This document shows, in pieces, positions 16,176 to 25,015 of a stretch of DNA of 64,000 nucleotides. The notes below the pieces were generated by a model that saw only the letters and a list, made by a program, of their open reading frames with translations, searched no databases and had not been told where the DNA came from. The stretch spans positions 1,736,001-1,800,000 of the forward strand of contig NZ_CP094468.1 of assembly GCF_023347275.1 (NCBI RefSeq), read 5' to 3'. The stretch is from Faecalibacterium sp. I3-3-89. GTDB taxonomy: Bacteria > Bacillota > Clostridia > Oscillospirales > Ruminococcaceae. Each line of letters begins with the position of its first letter. The stretch's first letter is position 1. The translations under genes and the position numbers were made by a program.

Positions 16176-17132
16176 TTGGAATTTTATGGCACCATCGGCC
16201 CCGCCTGTGCCCAGCCGGAGACCTTGCAGCGCATGGTGGAAGCTGGCATGACGGGCATCCGCATGAACCTTTCCCACGGGCCTCTTTCGGCCCACAAAGA
16301 CTGGCTGGACATTATCCACGCCGTGGGCATCCCCCAGCTGCTCATCGACCTGCAGGGGCCGGAGCTGCGCATCGGCACGCTGACCCGGCCCCTTGTGCTG
16401 GAACCGGGTCAGAGCCTCCGGCTGGGGCAAGGGGGTGTCCCTTGCCCAGCGGCGCTGGTGCAGGCGGCCCGGCCGGGACAGGATCTCCTGCTGGATGACG
16501 GCAGGCTCTTTGTGCAGGTGGCCAGAGCCGACGGCGCTGCCCTGCAGTGTACCGTGGTGCGGGGCGGCACCCTGCAAAGCCGCAAAAGCCTTGCAGCGCC
16601 GGGGCTGGAGGTGGCCTCCCCCACATTGACGGAGGCAGACCTGCAAAACCTGCAGCTGGCGGAAGCCTGCGGCGTTACCGGGGTGATGCTGCCCTTCGTG
16701 CGGGGTGCCGAGGACATCCGCACCCTGCGCCGGGCGCTGGAACAGGCCGGGGCCGGACAGATCCGCATTTTTGCTAAAATCGAGAACCTTGCGGGGGTGC
16801 GGACCCTGCCGGAGTTCCTGCCTCTTGTGGATGAAGTGGTCATTGCCCGCGGGGACCTTGGCAACGCCATGCCCCTGTGGGAGCTGCCCCGGTGCCAGAA
16901 ACAGCTTTCGGCAGTCTGCCGGTCTGCCGGGGTGCCCTTTATGGTGGTGACCCAGATGCTGGACAGTATGTGCAGCCGGGCGGTACCCACCCGCGCCGAG
17001 GTCAGCGACATCTACAACGCTGTGGCAGACGGTGCTTCCAGCGTGATGCTCACCGGAGAGACCGCCGCCGGGCAATACCCGGTGGAAGCCATGGAGTATC
17101 TTGTGCGCACTGCCCGCACCGCCTTGGAATAA
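16176..17132 (+). CDS. short pyruvate-kinase-like protein
   Basis: 318 residues from a TTG start (weak GGGTG site). It keeps the barrel of pyruvate kinase: MEFYGTIGPAC, then GIRMNLSHG, LLIDLQGPELRIG, KIENLAGV (catalytic lysine), DEVVIARGDLG (metal and phosphate site) and the signature MLTGETAAGQYPVEA. The B domain is shortened and the C-terminal allosteric domain is absent (about 470 residues in full enzymes). It may be an active but unregulated kinase or a paralogue with another substrate. Mononucleotide and GC bias fit the host. A single-gene unit. Confidence 0.8.
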   Translation: MEFYGTIGPACAQPETLQRMVEAGMTGIRMNLSHGPLSAHKDWLDIIHAVGIPQLLIDLQGPELRIGTLTRPLVLEPGQSLRLGQGGVPCPAALVQAARPGQDLLLDDGRLFVQVARADGAALQCTVVRGGTLQSRKSLAAPGLEVASPTLTEADLQNLQLAEACGVTGVMLPFVRGAEDIRTLRRALEQAGAGQIRIFAKIENLAGVRTLPEFLPLVDEVVIARGDLGNAMPLWELPRCQKQLSAVCRSAGVPFMVVTQMLDSMCSRAVPTRAEVSDIYNAVADGASSVMLTGETAAGQYPVEAMEYLVRTARTALE

Positions 17133-17178
17133 CCAAAACGAACCAAAAAATGGATTGTGCCTCTCACAAAACGCCCAA

Positions 17179-17275
17179 TTATCGCAAGGCAAGAAATTAG
17201 TGCAACATGAAAACAGCATATTTGCGATATGCAATTCAACGCTGTTGCTGTTGCATTAAAGAGTTGAATTGCTAT
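17179..17275 (-). repeat. two-hairpin dispersed repeat, copy B
   Basis: Inverted relative to copy A. It lies between the convergent pyruvate-kinase-like gene and hcp. Its right end supplies the last codons and stop of hcp (SNSTL-stop), so insertion or growth of the repeat has changed the protein end. Confidence 0.85.
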
Positions 17276-18869
17276 ATTTCAACAACGCTTTCAGATCTTC
17301 TTCCGGCGTTGTGATCGGCGCGATGCCATAGTTTTCTACCAGATAGTTAAGGACGTTCGGTGAAATGAATGTCGGCAGCGTGGGGCCAAGACGGATATTC
17401 TTAATGCCCAGATACAGCAGCGTCAGCAGAATGCACACGGCCTTCTGCTCGTACCAGGAGAGTACCATGGACAGCGGCAGGTCGTTCACACCGCAGCCGA
17501 AAGCATCCGCAAGGGCAACAGCGATCTGGATGGCGCTGTAAGCATCGTTGCACTGTCCGACATCCATCAGACGGGGCAGACCGTCGATGGTGCCAAGGTC
17601 AAGGTCGTTGAAGCGGTATTTGCCGCAGGCAAGGGTCAGCACTACGGTATCGGCAGGCGTCTGCTTTACAAACTCTGTGTAGTAGTTGCGGCCGGGGCGT
17701 GCGCCGTCACAGCCGGCAACTAGGAAGAAGTGCCGGATCGCGCCGGACTTGACCGCCTCAATGACCTGATCTGCCACGCCAAGCACCGTGCCGCGGGCAA
17801 AGCCGGTCATGACCGTGCTGCCGCCGTTGATGCCGGTGAAGGGCTTGTCTTCGGAGTAACCGCCCAGCTCCAAAGCCTTTTCGATGACCGGGGTGAAGTC
17901 TTTGTCCTCTCCGATGTGCATCATTTCGGGGTAGGACACCACCGACGTAGTGAACACCCGGTCGGCATAGCTTGCTTTCGGCGGCATCAGACAGTTGGTG
18001 GTGAACAGCACCGGCGCGGGAAGCTCCGCAAACTCCTTCTGCTGGTTCTGCCATGCCGTGCCGAAATTGCCCTTGAGATGGGAATACTTTTTCAGTTCAG
18101 GATAGCCGTGAGCGGGCAGCATTTCACCATGGGTATAGATGTTGATGCCTTTGCCCTCAGTCTGCTCCAGCAGCAGTTTCAGGTCGTGGAGGTCATGGCC
18201 GGAGACAACAATGAACGGCCCCTTTTCTACGGTCAGCGGAACGGTAACAGGTATGGGCGTTCCGTAGCTTTCGGTGTTGGCCTTATCCAGAAGTGCCATG
18301 CACTTGAGGTTTTTCTCGCCAACCCCCATTACGATCGGCAGCAGTTCCTCCATGCCCCAGTCCTCACCAATGGCGAAGAGTGCCTTGGCAAAAAAGCGAT
18401 TCACCTCGTCATCGGTATACCCCAAGACCATGGCGTGATGCGCATAAGCTGCCATGCCGCGCACGCCAAACAGAACAAGGGATTTCAGGCTTCGGATATC
18501 CTCATCGGCGCTCCAGAGCAGGTTCATGTCGTAGTCACTGGTGCGTCCGCAAGGGGCAGCACAGCTCGAGCAGTCGGGTACCAGCTGTGCTTTTTCGGCG
18601 TGTACCCGGCCGATCAGCTCCCGAATCGTTTTTTCGTTGAAGTTCACATTGGTGACCGTGGTGAAAAGTCCCTCGATCATTAGACGCCATGCCTCCGGCG
18701 TCGCCTGCATCCCGCCGTCCGTGGCTCTGGCCAGCCCAATCAGAGCGCCGGTCAGTTCATCCTGAAGCTGTGCGACATCGGCAGTCTTGCCGCACACCCC
18801 CGCTTTTCCGGTACAGCCGGTGCAGGCTGCCGTCTGCTCGCACTGAAAACAAAACATTTTACGTTCCAT
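17256..18869 (-). CDS. hcp: hydroxylamine reductase (hybrid cluster protein)
   Basis: 537 residues. The N-terminal cysteine cluster MFCFQCEQTAACTGCTGKAG binds a 4Fe-4S (or 2Fe-2S) centre, and later CSSCAAPCGR, THGEMLPAHGYPEL, FTTNCLMPP and VAGCDGARPGRNYYTEF give ligands of the hybrid Fe-S-O cluster. It reduces hydroxylamine and probably nitric oxide in the cytoplasm under nitrosative stress. The stop is formed by the dispersed repeat. It follows its ferredoxin gene by 21 bases, with GAGAGGAACTC upstream of the ATG. It belongs with the divergent Crp/Fnr regulator. Confidence 0.96.
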   Translation of the reverse strand: MERKMFCFQCEQTAACTGCTGKAGVCGKTADVAQLQDELTGALIGLARATDGGMQATPEAWRLMIEGLFTTVTNVNFNEKTIRELIGRVHAEKAQLVPDCSSCAAPCGRTSDYDMNLLWSADEDIRSLKSLVLFGVRGMAAYAHHAMVLGYTDDEVNRFFAKALFAIGEDWGMEELLPIVMGVGEKNLKCMALLDKANTESYGTPIPVTVPLTVEKGPFIVVSGHDLHDLKLLLEQTEGKGINIYTHGEMLPAHGYPELKKYSHLKGNFGTAWQNQQKEFAELPAPVLFTTNCLMPPKASYADRVFTTSVVSYPEMMHIGEDKDFTPVIEKALELGGYSEDKPFTGINGGSTVMTGFARGTVLGVADQVIEAVKSGAIRHFFLVAGCDGARPGRNYYTEFVKQTPADTVVLTLACGKYRFNDLDLGTIDGLPRLMDVGQCNDAYSAIQIAVALADAFGCGVNDLPLSMVLSWYEQKAVCILLTLLYLGIKNIRLGPTLPTFISPNVLNYLVENYGIAPITTPEEDLKALLKYSNSTL

Positions 18870-18890
18870 CTTGAGTTCCTCTCTATTTGC

Positions 18891-19610
18891 TTAATCCAGA
18901 ATTTTTCCGTCAATGGAGATGGTGACCACCTGCCACGGAATAAACTTTCCGCTGGTCTGAAGCGCCTTTTTCGCTGCCATCTCCAAGCCGCCGCAGCAGG
19001 GCACCTCCATGCGGAGGATGGTCACGCTCTGGATGTCGTTGCTGCGCAGGATCTCGGTGAGCTTTTCGCTGTAATCCACAGCGTCCAGCTTCGGGCAGCC
19101 GATGAGGGTCACTTTGCCCCGCATAAATTCCTGATGAAAATTAGCGTAGGCATAGGCCGTGCAGTCCGCTGCAATCAGGAGCTTTGCGCCCGCAAAGTAG
19201 GGCGCATGGACGGGTGCCAGCTTGATCTGAACCGGCCAGTTGCGGAGCCGGGAGACCGGCTGCACGGGGGCAGAAGCCACACTTTCGGCAGCCTCCGTCT
19301 GTTCCAGCATCCGCATCCGGGAGCCGGGGCAGCCGCCCTCGTGGAGATGCTTCATCTTTTCCTGCAGCTCCTTTTTCTTTTTGTTCTCCTGCACCGCCGC
19401 CTCATCGTAAGCGGGGGCTTCCCGCTCTTCAAAGGTGATGGCTCCGGTGGGACAGCCCGGCAGGCAATCGCCAAAGCCATCACAGAAATTTTCCCGCACC
19501 AGCTTTGCTTTGCCGTTGATGATGTCGATGGCTCCCTCGTGGCAGGCGGTTGCGCACAAGCCGCAGCCGTTGCATTTTTCTTCGTCAATATGGATGATCT
19601 TCCGAATCAT
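18891..19610 (-). CDS. 4Fe-4S dicluster ferredoxin partner of Hcp
   Basis: 239 residues from ATG at 19610 (MIRKIIHIDEEKCNGCGLC), with GGAGAG upstream. An N-terminal pair of 4Fe-4S motifs (CNGCGLCATAC and CDGFGDCLPGC) is followed by a charged linker and a C-terminal domain with LLIADCTAYAYANFHQEF and EVPCCGGLEMA. The arrangement matches proteins found beside hcp in anaerobes, which deliver electrons to Hcp. Its promoter faces the Crp/Fnr gene. Confidence 0.88.
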   Translation of the reverse strand: MIRKIIHIDEEKCNGCGLCATACHEGAIDIINGKAKLVRENFCDGFGDCLPGCPTGAITFEEREAPAYDEAAVQENKKKKELQEKMKHLHEGGCPGSRMRMLEQTEAAESVASAPVQPVSRLRNWPVQIKLAPVHAPYFAGAKLLIAADCTAYAYANFHQEFMRGKVTLIGCPKLDAVDYSEKLTEILRSNDIQSVTILRMEVPCCGGLEMAAKKALQTSGKFIPWQVVTISIDGKILD

Positions 19611-19653
19611 ATCTATACTCTCCTGTTGTGGGTGTTTTTGCATTTGCAGCCTT

Positions 19654-19682
19654 ATTATAGTATACTAAGGTTATCTTGTCTG
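19654..19682 (-). promoter_or_regulatory. promoter of the ferredoxin-hcp operon with palindrome
   Basis: Minus-strand CAGACA, 17 bases, TATAAT. A perfect TAGTATACTA palindrome (19658-19667) overlaps the minus 10, and AAGGTTATC lies in the spacer. Either may be where the adjacent Crp/Fnr (HcpR-like) protein binds. Confidence 0.6.
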
Positions 19683-19708
19683 TTTGAATTCTAACAAGGA
19701 GAGCCTTT

Positions 19709-20374
19709 ATGCAAAAATATTTGCCTGTTCTGCGGAGCTGCCCCTTCTTTACCGGGCTTACCGATGATGAGATTCTGTCCATCCTGCACTGCGTCAGTGC
19801 AGCGAAAATCACCCGTCCCCGGGGCTCCTATATTTTCCGTGCCGGAGATTCCACAGAGGTCATGGGGCTCATGCTGTCCGGTTCCACCCTTGTGATCCAG
19901 GAGGATCTTTGGGGACACCGCAACATCCTGTCCAAGTGCAACACCGGGGACTTTTTCGGGGAGCCTTACGCCGCCACCCCCGGTGCCATCCTGAACATCA
20001 GTGTGGTGGCAGAGGAGGATTGCGAAATTCTGCTGCTGAACGTCAAGCGGCTGCTCACCGCCTGCCCCACCGCCTGCGACCATCACCAAAAGCTCATCCT
20101 CAATCTGGTCAGCGTTCTCGCAAACAAAATACTGCTTTTTAACGATAAGATCACCCATGTCAGCAAGCGGACCACCCGCGAAAAGCTGCTGTCCTACCTG
20201 TCCGCCGAGTCCATCCGGCAGGCGTCCCTCTCCTTTGACATTCCCTTTGACCGTCAGCAGTTGGCAGATTTTCTCTGCGTGGAGCGTGCCGCCATGTCGG
20301 TGGAGCTTTCCAAACTGCAAAAGGAAGGGTTGCTGGTCACCAAACGGAATCATTTTGAGCTGTTGACTCGTTGA
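19709..20374 (+). CDS. Crp/Fnr family regulator, probably HcpR-like
   Basis: 221 residues. A cyclic-nucleotide-binding-like domain (about 10-120; SYIFRAGDSTEVMGLMLSG) is followed by a C-terminal winged helix with FDRQQLADFLCVERAAMSVE as the helix-turn-helix. There is no Fnr-type N-terminal cysteine quartet, so it would not hold an Fe-S centre in the usual way. HcpR proteins use heme or another sensor for NO. It is transcribed away from the ferredoxin-hcp operon and is its expected regulator. Confidence 0.88.
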   Translation: MQKYLPVLRSCPFFTGLTDDEILSILHCVSAAKITRPRGSYIFRAGDSTEVMGLMLSGSTLVIQEDLWGHRNILSKCNTGDFFGEPYAATPGAILNISVVAEEDCEILLLNVKRLLTACPTACDHHQKLILNLVSVLANKILLFNDKITHVSKRTTREKLLSYLSAESIRQASLSFDIPFDRQQLADFLCVERAAMSVELSKLQKEGLLVTKRNHFELLTR

Positions 20375-20537
20375 TCATTCTATACGCCGCACGCAGGCGG
20401 CAAAAGTCGTTCCGGGGGAAAATCCCAGTTTGGCAAACTCCGCTGCCGGACACGCCGTACCGCAGAGCCGCCAAAAACGCAACGTATTTTCTTCTTTGAA
20501 ATACCAAACGAACATTGCCGGCATATCCAAGATACGT

Positions 20538-20566
20538 TTTACCCGCCCTGCAATTTCCCTTATAAT
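20538..20566 (+). promoter_or_regulatory. promoter of the ThrE-type exporter gene
   Basis: TTTACC, 17 bases, TATAAT, about 55 bases before the ATG. The stretch 20375-20537 before it holds nothing else I recognise. Confidence 0.75.
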
Positions 20567-20624
20567 AGCACCGCAGTCTTGAAACAGCTGCAACATTCCC
20601 ATATCACAAAGGAGGCTTTCCGGT

Positions 20625-21959
20625 ATGGGACAACGGCAAAGTGAGATCATCAAAAATCACATGGAAATCTACTGGCACGACTATGCGTCGGCCAGCAAGG
20701 GCGTCCCCATTACCGAGGCGGGGCTTGTGGAAAAAGCCTCCGTCATTGGACGCACCGGGCTGATGCTGCTGGAATGCGGCACCGGCGCATGGCGTGTCCG
20801 AAGCTCCATGAACACCCTTTCGCGGGAGCTGGGAGTCACAACAACAGCGGACATCGGCCTGTTGTCCATTGAGTTCACCTGCTTTGACGGTGACCAGTGT
20901 TATACCCAGTCACTCTGTCTGACAAATACGGGCGTGAATACCTCCCGGCTGAACCGACTGGAGCATTTCGTCAACGACTTCGACCGGGAAGGAAAATTTA
21001 TGACCGGCGAAGAACTGCACAGCCGCCTCGATGAGATCGAGCGCATCCACGGCTTGTATTCGCCCATCGCACTGGGCTTTGCAGCTGCACTGGCCTGCGG
21101 CTGCTTCACCTTTCTGCTTGGCGGCGGCATTGTGGAAATGCTGTGTGCCTTCTGCGGTGCAGGCATCGGCAACTTTGTACGGTGCAAGCTGACAAAGCAC
21201 CATTTCACCCTGTTTCTGGGCATTACGGCGTCGGTCTGTTCAGCAAGCCTCGTGTATGCCATCCTGCTGAAGCTGGCAGAGGTGCTGTTTGCCGTATCGG
21301 CGCAGCATGAGGCGGGGTATATCTGCTCCATGCTCTTCATCATTCCGGGCTTTCCGTTCATTACCAGCGGCATCGACCTTGCCAAGCTGGATATGCGCTC
21401 CGGGCTGGAACGTCTGGCCTACGCCGTCCTCATCATTCTGGTGGCAACCATGACGGCTTGGATCATGGCACTGCTGCTGCATTTGCAGCCGGTGCAGTTC
21501 CCTGCCCTGAGCCTGACACTCCCGGAAGAGATCGTGTTCCGGCTGCTGGCAAGTTTTGGCGGTGTGTTCGGCTTTTCGCTCATGTTCAACAGTCCCCGGA
21601 ACCTGGCAGTCTGCGCCGCCCTTATCGGTGCGGTAACGAACACGTTCCGGCTGGAGCTGGTGAGCCTTGCGGGCTTTCCGCCCGCTGTTGCAGCGTTTCT
21701 GGGCGCACTGCTGTCCGGATTGCTGGCCTCCTGCCTGAAGAGCGCCGCCGGTTATCCCCGCATCTCCGTCACCGTGCCGTCCATCGTTATTATGGTACCG
21801 GGACTGTATTTCTACCGTGCCATCTATAATCTGGGCATCCTGTCTCTGATGGACTCTGCCACATGGTTTGCAGATGCCATTCTCATCATCGTGGCACTGC
21901 CGTTAGGGCTGATCTTCGCCCGTATTGTCACTGACAAGACTTTCCGTTATTGCACCTGA
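20625..21959 (+). CDS. threonine/serine exporter family protein (ThrE-like)
   Basis: 444 residues. The N-terminal soluble part (about 1-130, with GRTGLMLLECGTGAWRVRSS) is the DUF1212 domain. It is followed by five or so helices and then the DUF3815 half with IPGFPFITSGIDLAKLDMRSG and VTVPSIVIMVPGLYFYRA. Fusion of both halves gives a full ThrE protein, which exports threonine and serine by proton antiport. AAAGGAGG precedes the ATG. Flanked by its own promoter and terminator. Confidence 0.9.
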   Translation: MGQRQSEIIKNHMEIYWHDYASASKGVPITEAGLVEKASVIGRTGLMLLECGTGAWRVRSSMNTLSRELGVTTTADIGLLSIEFTCFDGDQCYTQSLCLTNTGVNTSRLNRLEHFVNDFDREGKFMTGEELHSRLDEIERIHGLYSPIALGFAAALACGCFTFLLGGGIVEMLCAFCGAGIGNFVRCKLTKHHFTLFLGITASVCSASLVYAILLKLAEVLFAVSAQHEAGYICSMLFIIPGFPFITSGIDLAKLDMRSGLERLAYAVLIILVATMTAWIMALLLHLQPVQFPALSLTLPEEIVFRLLASFGGVFGFSLMFNSPRNLAVCAALIGAVTNTFRLELVSLAGFPPAVAAFLGALLSGLLASCLKSAAGYPRISVTVPSIVIMVPGLYFYRAIYNLGILSLMDSATWFADAILIIVALPLGLIFARIVTDKTFRYCT

Positions 21960-21990
21960 TGTGAAGCATTTCCATTCTCCCATATAAGGC

Positions 21991-22033
21991 AAAACGCAGC
22001 GAATCTTTTAACGGTTCGCTGCGTTTTGTTTTG
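21991..22033 (+). terminator. terminator after thrE-like gene
   Basis: AAAACGCAGCGAA / TTCGCTGCGTTTT perfect arms and TGTTTT. Confidence 0.9.
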
Positions 22034-22071
22034 CTGTAATCACTTATAAAGGGAGTTCGTTTACAGGGCGT

Positions 22072-22824
22072 TTACTCGCCGTAAACGATCTTGGTAGCAG
22101 TTTCCACATGGCGTTCCAGCCGGTCGGCAAAGTGTTCCAGCGGCAGAAAAACGCCAAGTTCATCGTAGCGGGTTCCGCCGTCCTTGAGCGTATCCTGTCC
22201 ATAGTAGACCACGGAACGGGGCAGTGCGTGCTGCAGCTTCATCTGGATATCCCAGACGGTGGAGTAGGCCTCCGCTTCCGTTACCTTCTGCTTCACGGTG
22301 TCCGGCAGTTCGTAGATCAGCAGCAGCCCCAAATGCTGGTTGTAGTGGTACTCCACCACATCCATCGAACCTTCGTCGTAGCCGTGATACTTGCAGTAGC
22401 CGCTGGCAAGGTACATTTTTACCTTTTCCTGCTTCTGGAACACCCGGATGAACCGGTCGTATACTTTGCTGCTCACGGCAAATTTGTTGTTCGGCAAAAG
22501 AACGCCGGCATCATCCGTCAGGATCACCGGGTTCGGCTGGCCATCGGCGTTGAATTTGAACGGGATCAGGGCAGCGTTCCGTAGCAGGTCAAACATACTG
22601 TGCTGGCAGATCGCCATCAGAAAGGCAGACAGATCCTTGTTCTCGTAGGCATTGAACAGCGCTGCGGCAAACTGCTGTGCACTCACGGTCGGCGCATCCA
22701 GTGCGTCTGCCATGTCCAGCGAGTCGTTGAAGGTATCCATCAGGCGTCGGCAGGCTTCTGGATTTTTCAGGATCTCCCCGAACAGTGCCTCTGCCTTTTC
22801 TTCTCTTGAAAATATCGTTGCCAT
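22072..22824 (-). CDS. conserved hypothetical protein
   Basis: 250 residues from ATG at 22824 (MATIFSREEKAEALFGEIL), with AGAGGG at 9 bases. Soluble, acidic, no signal peptide. The first 110 residues look all-helical (EACRRLMDTFNDSLDMADAL). The rest contains VILTDDAGVLLPNNKFAVSS and ends EHFADRLERHVETATKIVYGE. No family recognised and no metal or nucleotide motif. Own promoter; not in an operon with argG, which is divergent. Confidence 0.7.
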   Translation of the reverse strand: MATIFSREEKAEALFGEILKNPEACRRLMDTFNDSLDMADALDAPTVSAQQFAAALFNAYENKDLSAFLMAICQHSMFDLLRNAALIPFKFNADGQPNPVILTDDAGVLLPNNKFAVSSKVYDRFIRVFQKQEKVKMYLASGYCKYHGYDEGSMDVVEYHYNQHLGLLLIYELPDTVKQKVTEAEAYSTVWDIQMKLQHALPRSVVYYGQDTLKDGGTRYDELGVFLPLEHFADRLERHVETATKIVYGE

Positions 22825-22859
22825 CAAAAAGACCCTCTTTCTGTTTATTTCCAACTACT

Positions 22860-22888
22860 ATTATAGATTCATAATGCCCCGCTGTGAA
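22860..22888 (-). promoter_or_regulatory. promoter of the hypothetical gene at 22824
   Basis: Minus strand TTCACA, 17 bases, TATAAT. Confidence 0.75.
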
Positions 22889-22925
22889 ATACTGCTTTCA
22901 TATTGCTGCTATGTGCAGAACACTT

Positions 22926-22978
22926 TTTACACATTTTCCAAGTGCCCGTATAATGGACACTGCAATCATGAAATTGCA
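22926..22978 (+). promoter_or_regulatory. argG promoter with downstream inverted repeat
   Basis: TTTACA (22926), 17 bases, TATAAT (22949-22954). At the likely transcription start is TGCAAT-catgaa-ATTGCA (22961-22978). The spacing differs from the classical ARG box, so the binding protein is uncertain. Confidence 0.75.
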
Positions 22979-23027
22979 CGAGGGAAATCGAAAAGTATAT
23001 AAGTTGGTTTGAACGGAGGCAGTTCCT

Positions 23028-24251
23028 ATGTCTGAGGTCAAAAAGGTCGTGCTGGCATATTCCGGCGGTCTGGACACATCGATTATCATCCCGTGGCTGA
23101 AAGAGCACTATAACAACTGCGAAGTCATTGCCGTGTGCGGCAATGTGGGGCAGAAGGGTGAGCTGGAAGGCTTGGAAGAGCGCGCCAAGGCAAGCGGCGC
23201 ATCCAAGCTGTACATCGAAGACCTGACCGATGAATTTGTGGAGGATTACGTCATTCCCACCATGCAGGCCGGGGCAGATTACGAGGGTTATCTGCTGGGC
23301 ACCAGCTTTGCCCGCCCCATTTTGGCAAAACGCGTGGTGGAGATTGCCCGCGCCGAGGGTGCGGATGCGGTCTGCCACGGCAGCACCGGCAAAGGCAACG
23401 ATCAGGTGCGCTTTGAGCTGGCCATCATGCACTTTGCACCCGACCTGAAGATCATCACCCCGTGGCGCGAGTGGGACATCCAGAGCCGCGATGAAGAGAT
23501 CGACTATGCCGAGGCTCATCACATCCCGCTGAAGATCAGCCGGGAGACCAACTACTCTAAGGACAAGAACCTGTGGCATCTGAGCCACGAGGGTCTTGAT
23601 CTGGAAGACCCAGGCAACGAGCCTCAGTACGATAAGGCCGGCTTCCTCGAATTGGGTGTCAGTCCCAAGACCGCACCGGACAAGTCCGAGTTTGTGGAGC
23701 TGGAATTTGAAAAGGGCGCTCCTGTGGCTCTGAACGGCGAGAAGCTGAAGCCCGCTGCCATCATCGCAAAGCTGAATGAGATCGGCGGCCGCAACGGCAT
23801 CGGCCTGTACGATGTAGTGGAGAACCGTCTTGTGGGCATGAAGAGCCGCGGCGTCTATGAGACCCCCGGCGGCACCATCCTGTACAAGGCCCATGAAGTG
23901 CTGGAAACTCTGACGCTGGACAAGCTCACCGCCCACAAGAAGCGTGAGCTGGCCATCACCTTTGGCGAACTGGTGTATGATGGCCAGTGGTTCAGCCCGC
24001 TGCGCAAGGCACTGAGCGCCTTTGTCACCTCCACACAGGAGCATGTCACCGGCAAGGTGCGTCTGGAACTGTACAAGGGCAATCTCATCAATGCAGGGGT
24101 CTGGTCGCCGTACTCTCTGTATCGTGAGGACATCGCCACCTTTGCCGCAGGCGGCGACTACAAGCAGAGCGATGCCACCGGTTTCATCAGCATCTATGGT
24201 CTGCCCACCAAGGTGCAGGCCATCGTAAACAGCGAAAAAGAAGGGGAATGA
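23028..24251 (+). CDS. argG: argininosuccinate synthase
   Basis: 407 residues. Starts with the N-type ATP pyrophosphatase loop [18 protein letters not shown]. Further conserved blocks are [34 protein letters not shown] and [20 protein letters not shown]. It joins citrulline and aspartate with ATP to make argininosuccinate, the penultimate step of arginine synthesis. Full length for the family. No argH is adjacent in this window. Followed by dispersed repeat C and a nested-hairpin terminator. Confidence 0.97.
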   Translation: MSEVKKVVLAYSGGLDTSIIIPWLKEHYNNCEVIAVCGNVGQKGELEGLEERAKASGASKLYIEDLTDEFVEDYVIPTMQAGADYEGYLLGTSFARPILAKRVVEIARAEGADAVCHGSTGKGNDQVRFELAIMHFAPDLKIITPWREWDIQSRDEEIDYAEAHHIPLKISRETNYSKDKNLWHLSHEGLDLEDPGNEPQYDKAGFLELGVSPKTAPDKSEFVELEFEKGAPVALNGEKLKPAAIIAKLNEIGGRNGIGLYDVVENRLVGMKSRGVYETPGGTILYKAHEVLETLTLDKLTAHKKRELAITFGELVYDGQWFSPLRKALSAFVTSTQEHVTGKVRLELYKGNLINAGVWSPYSLYREDIATFAAGGDYKQSDATGFISIYGLPTKVQAIVNSEKEGE

Positions 24252-24274
24252 AGTAGCTTATAGCAGTTTGTGCT

Positions 24275-24373
24275 TTTATCGCAAGGCAAGAAATTAGTGC
24301 AACATTTAAACAGCATATTTGCGATATGCAATTCAACGCTGTTGCTGTTGCATTAAAAAGTTGAATTGCTATA
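24275..24373 (-). repeat. two-hairpin dispersed repeat, copy C
   Basis: Same orientation as copy B, starting 24 bases after argG. Only a few substitutions separate it from B. Confidence 0.85.
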
Positions 24374-24410
24374 ATGCACAAGCATCGCTTGTGGTTTACT
24401 CTGCGAATCA

Positions 24411-24456
24411 AAAAGGGAGTTCTGTCGCGGACAAATGTCCGGGCAGAACTCCCTTT
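24411..24456. terminator. nested-hairpin bidirectional terminator
   Basis: AAAGGGAGTTCTG / CAGAACTCCCTTT with an inner CGGACA-AA-TGTCCG stem. Serves argG and the convergent fragment at 24557. Confidence 0.85.
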
Positions 24457-24556
24457 GACTTTAGCGAATATTATGATGGATCAGCGGTGTGTGTCCCACC
24501 AGTTCCTCAATGGAATGCACCAGTCCTGCCACTGCCTTTTCTCCCAACCTTTCTGC

Positions 24557-24850
24557 TCAAACCAGCTTGTCTGGTGCTACGTCCAGAATATCGTTGAAAT
24601 AGTTGTTGGCGATCATCATCACACCTATGGCTGTGATGACCACGATCTCTTCCTCCGTAAAATTCGCTTTCAACTTTTCAAAAAGTTCCTCCGGCACATG
24701 CTTGGGATCCTCCGCAATGGCCTGACCATACTCGATCAGGATCTCCTCCTTAGGCGTAAAGGCAAAATGCTCAAAGTCGATGCCGTTCTTCTTGAGCAGA
24801 TTCTGGACATTGTAACCCCTTCCTTTCCCGTTGGTGAATGTTTTATCCAT
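24557..24850 (-). pseudogene. truncated carboxymuconolactone decarboxylase (AhpD-like) protein
   Basis: The C-terminal part FTPKEEILIEYGQAIAEDPK and FTEEEIVVITAIGVMMIANN, then YFNDILDV, is the second half of CMD-family proteins of about 180 residues. The N-terminal half with the CxxC-type active site is missing. The ATG at 24850 lies inside the minus-10 region of the promoter, so it cannot be the natural start. The ribosome-site-bearing ATG near 24811 is out of frame. The gene is probably dead. Confidence 0.7.
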
Positions 24851-24879
24851 AAAATATACCCACTTACATATTATGTCAA
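24851..24879 (-). promoter_or_regulatory. promoter with CCTATTGACAT flank
   Basis: TTGACA, 17 bases, TATTTT on the minus strand. The flank and spacer (ACCTATTGACAT, TGGGT) match the promoter of the cyclase gene at 32896, suggesting a common regulator. Confidence 0.75.
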
Positions 24880-24949
24880 TAGGTTTTTGCTTTGAGCATA
24901 AAAATGCTCTATGCCATCCTTCTGAAACATGTTTTTTCTCTGTTTTCTC

Positions 24950-24978
24950 TTGACGATGCCCCGCTAATGGAGTAGGAT
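24950..24978 (+). promoter_or_regulatory. promoter of the AEC transporter gene
   Basis: TTGACG, 17 bases, TAGGAT, about 38 bases before the ATG. Confidence 0.65.
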
Positions 24979-25015
24979 GGTGCTGCAAAAACGAATTGCA
25001 AAAGAGGAGATCCAA

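Noticed and set aside
22961..22978. Classical ARG box upstream of argG
   Set aside because: The inverted repeat TGCAAT-6-ATTGCA has the wrong spacing and centre for ArgR; kept as an unassigned repeat.
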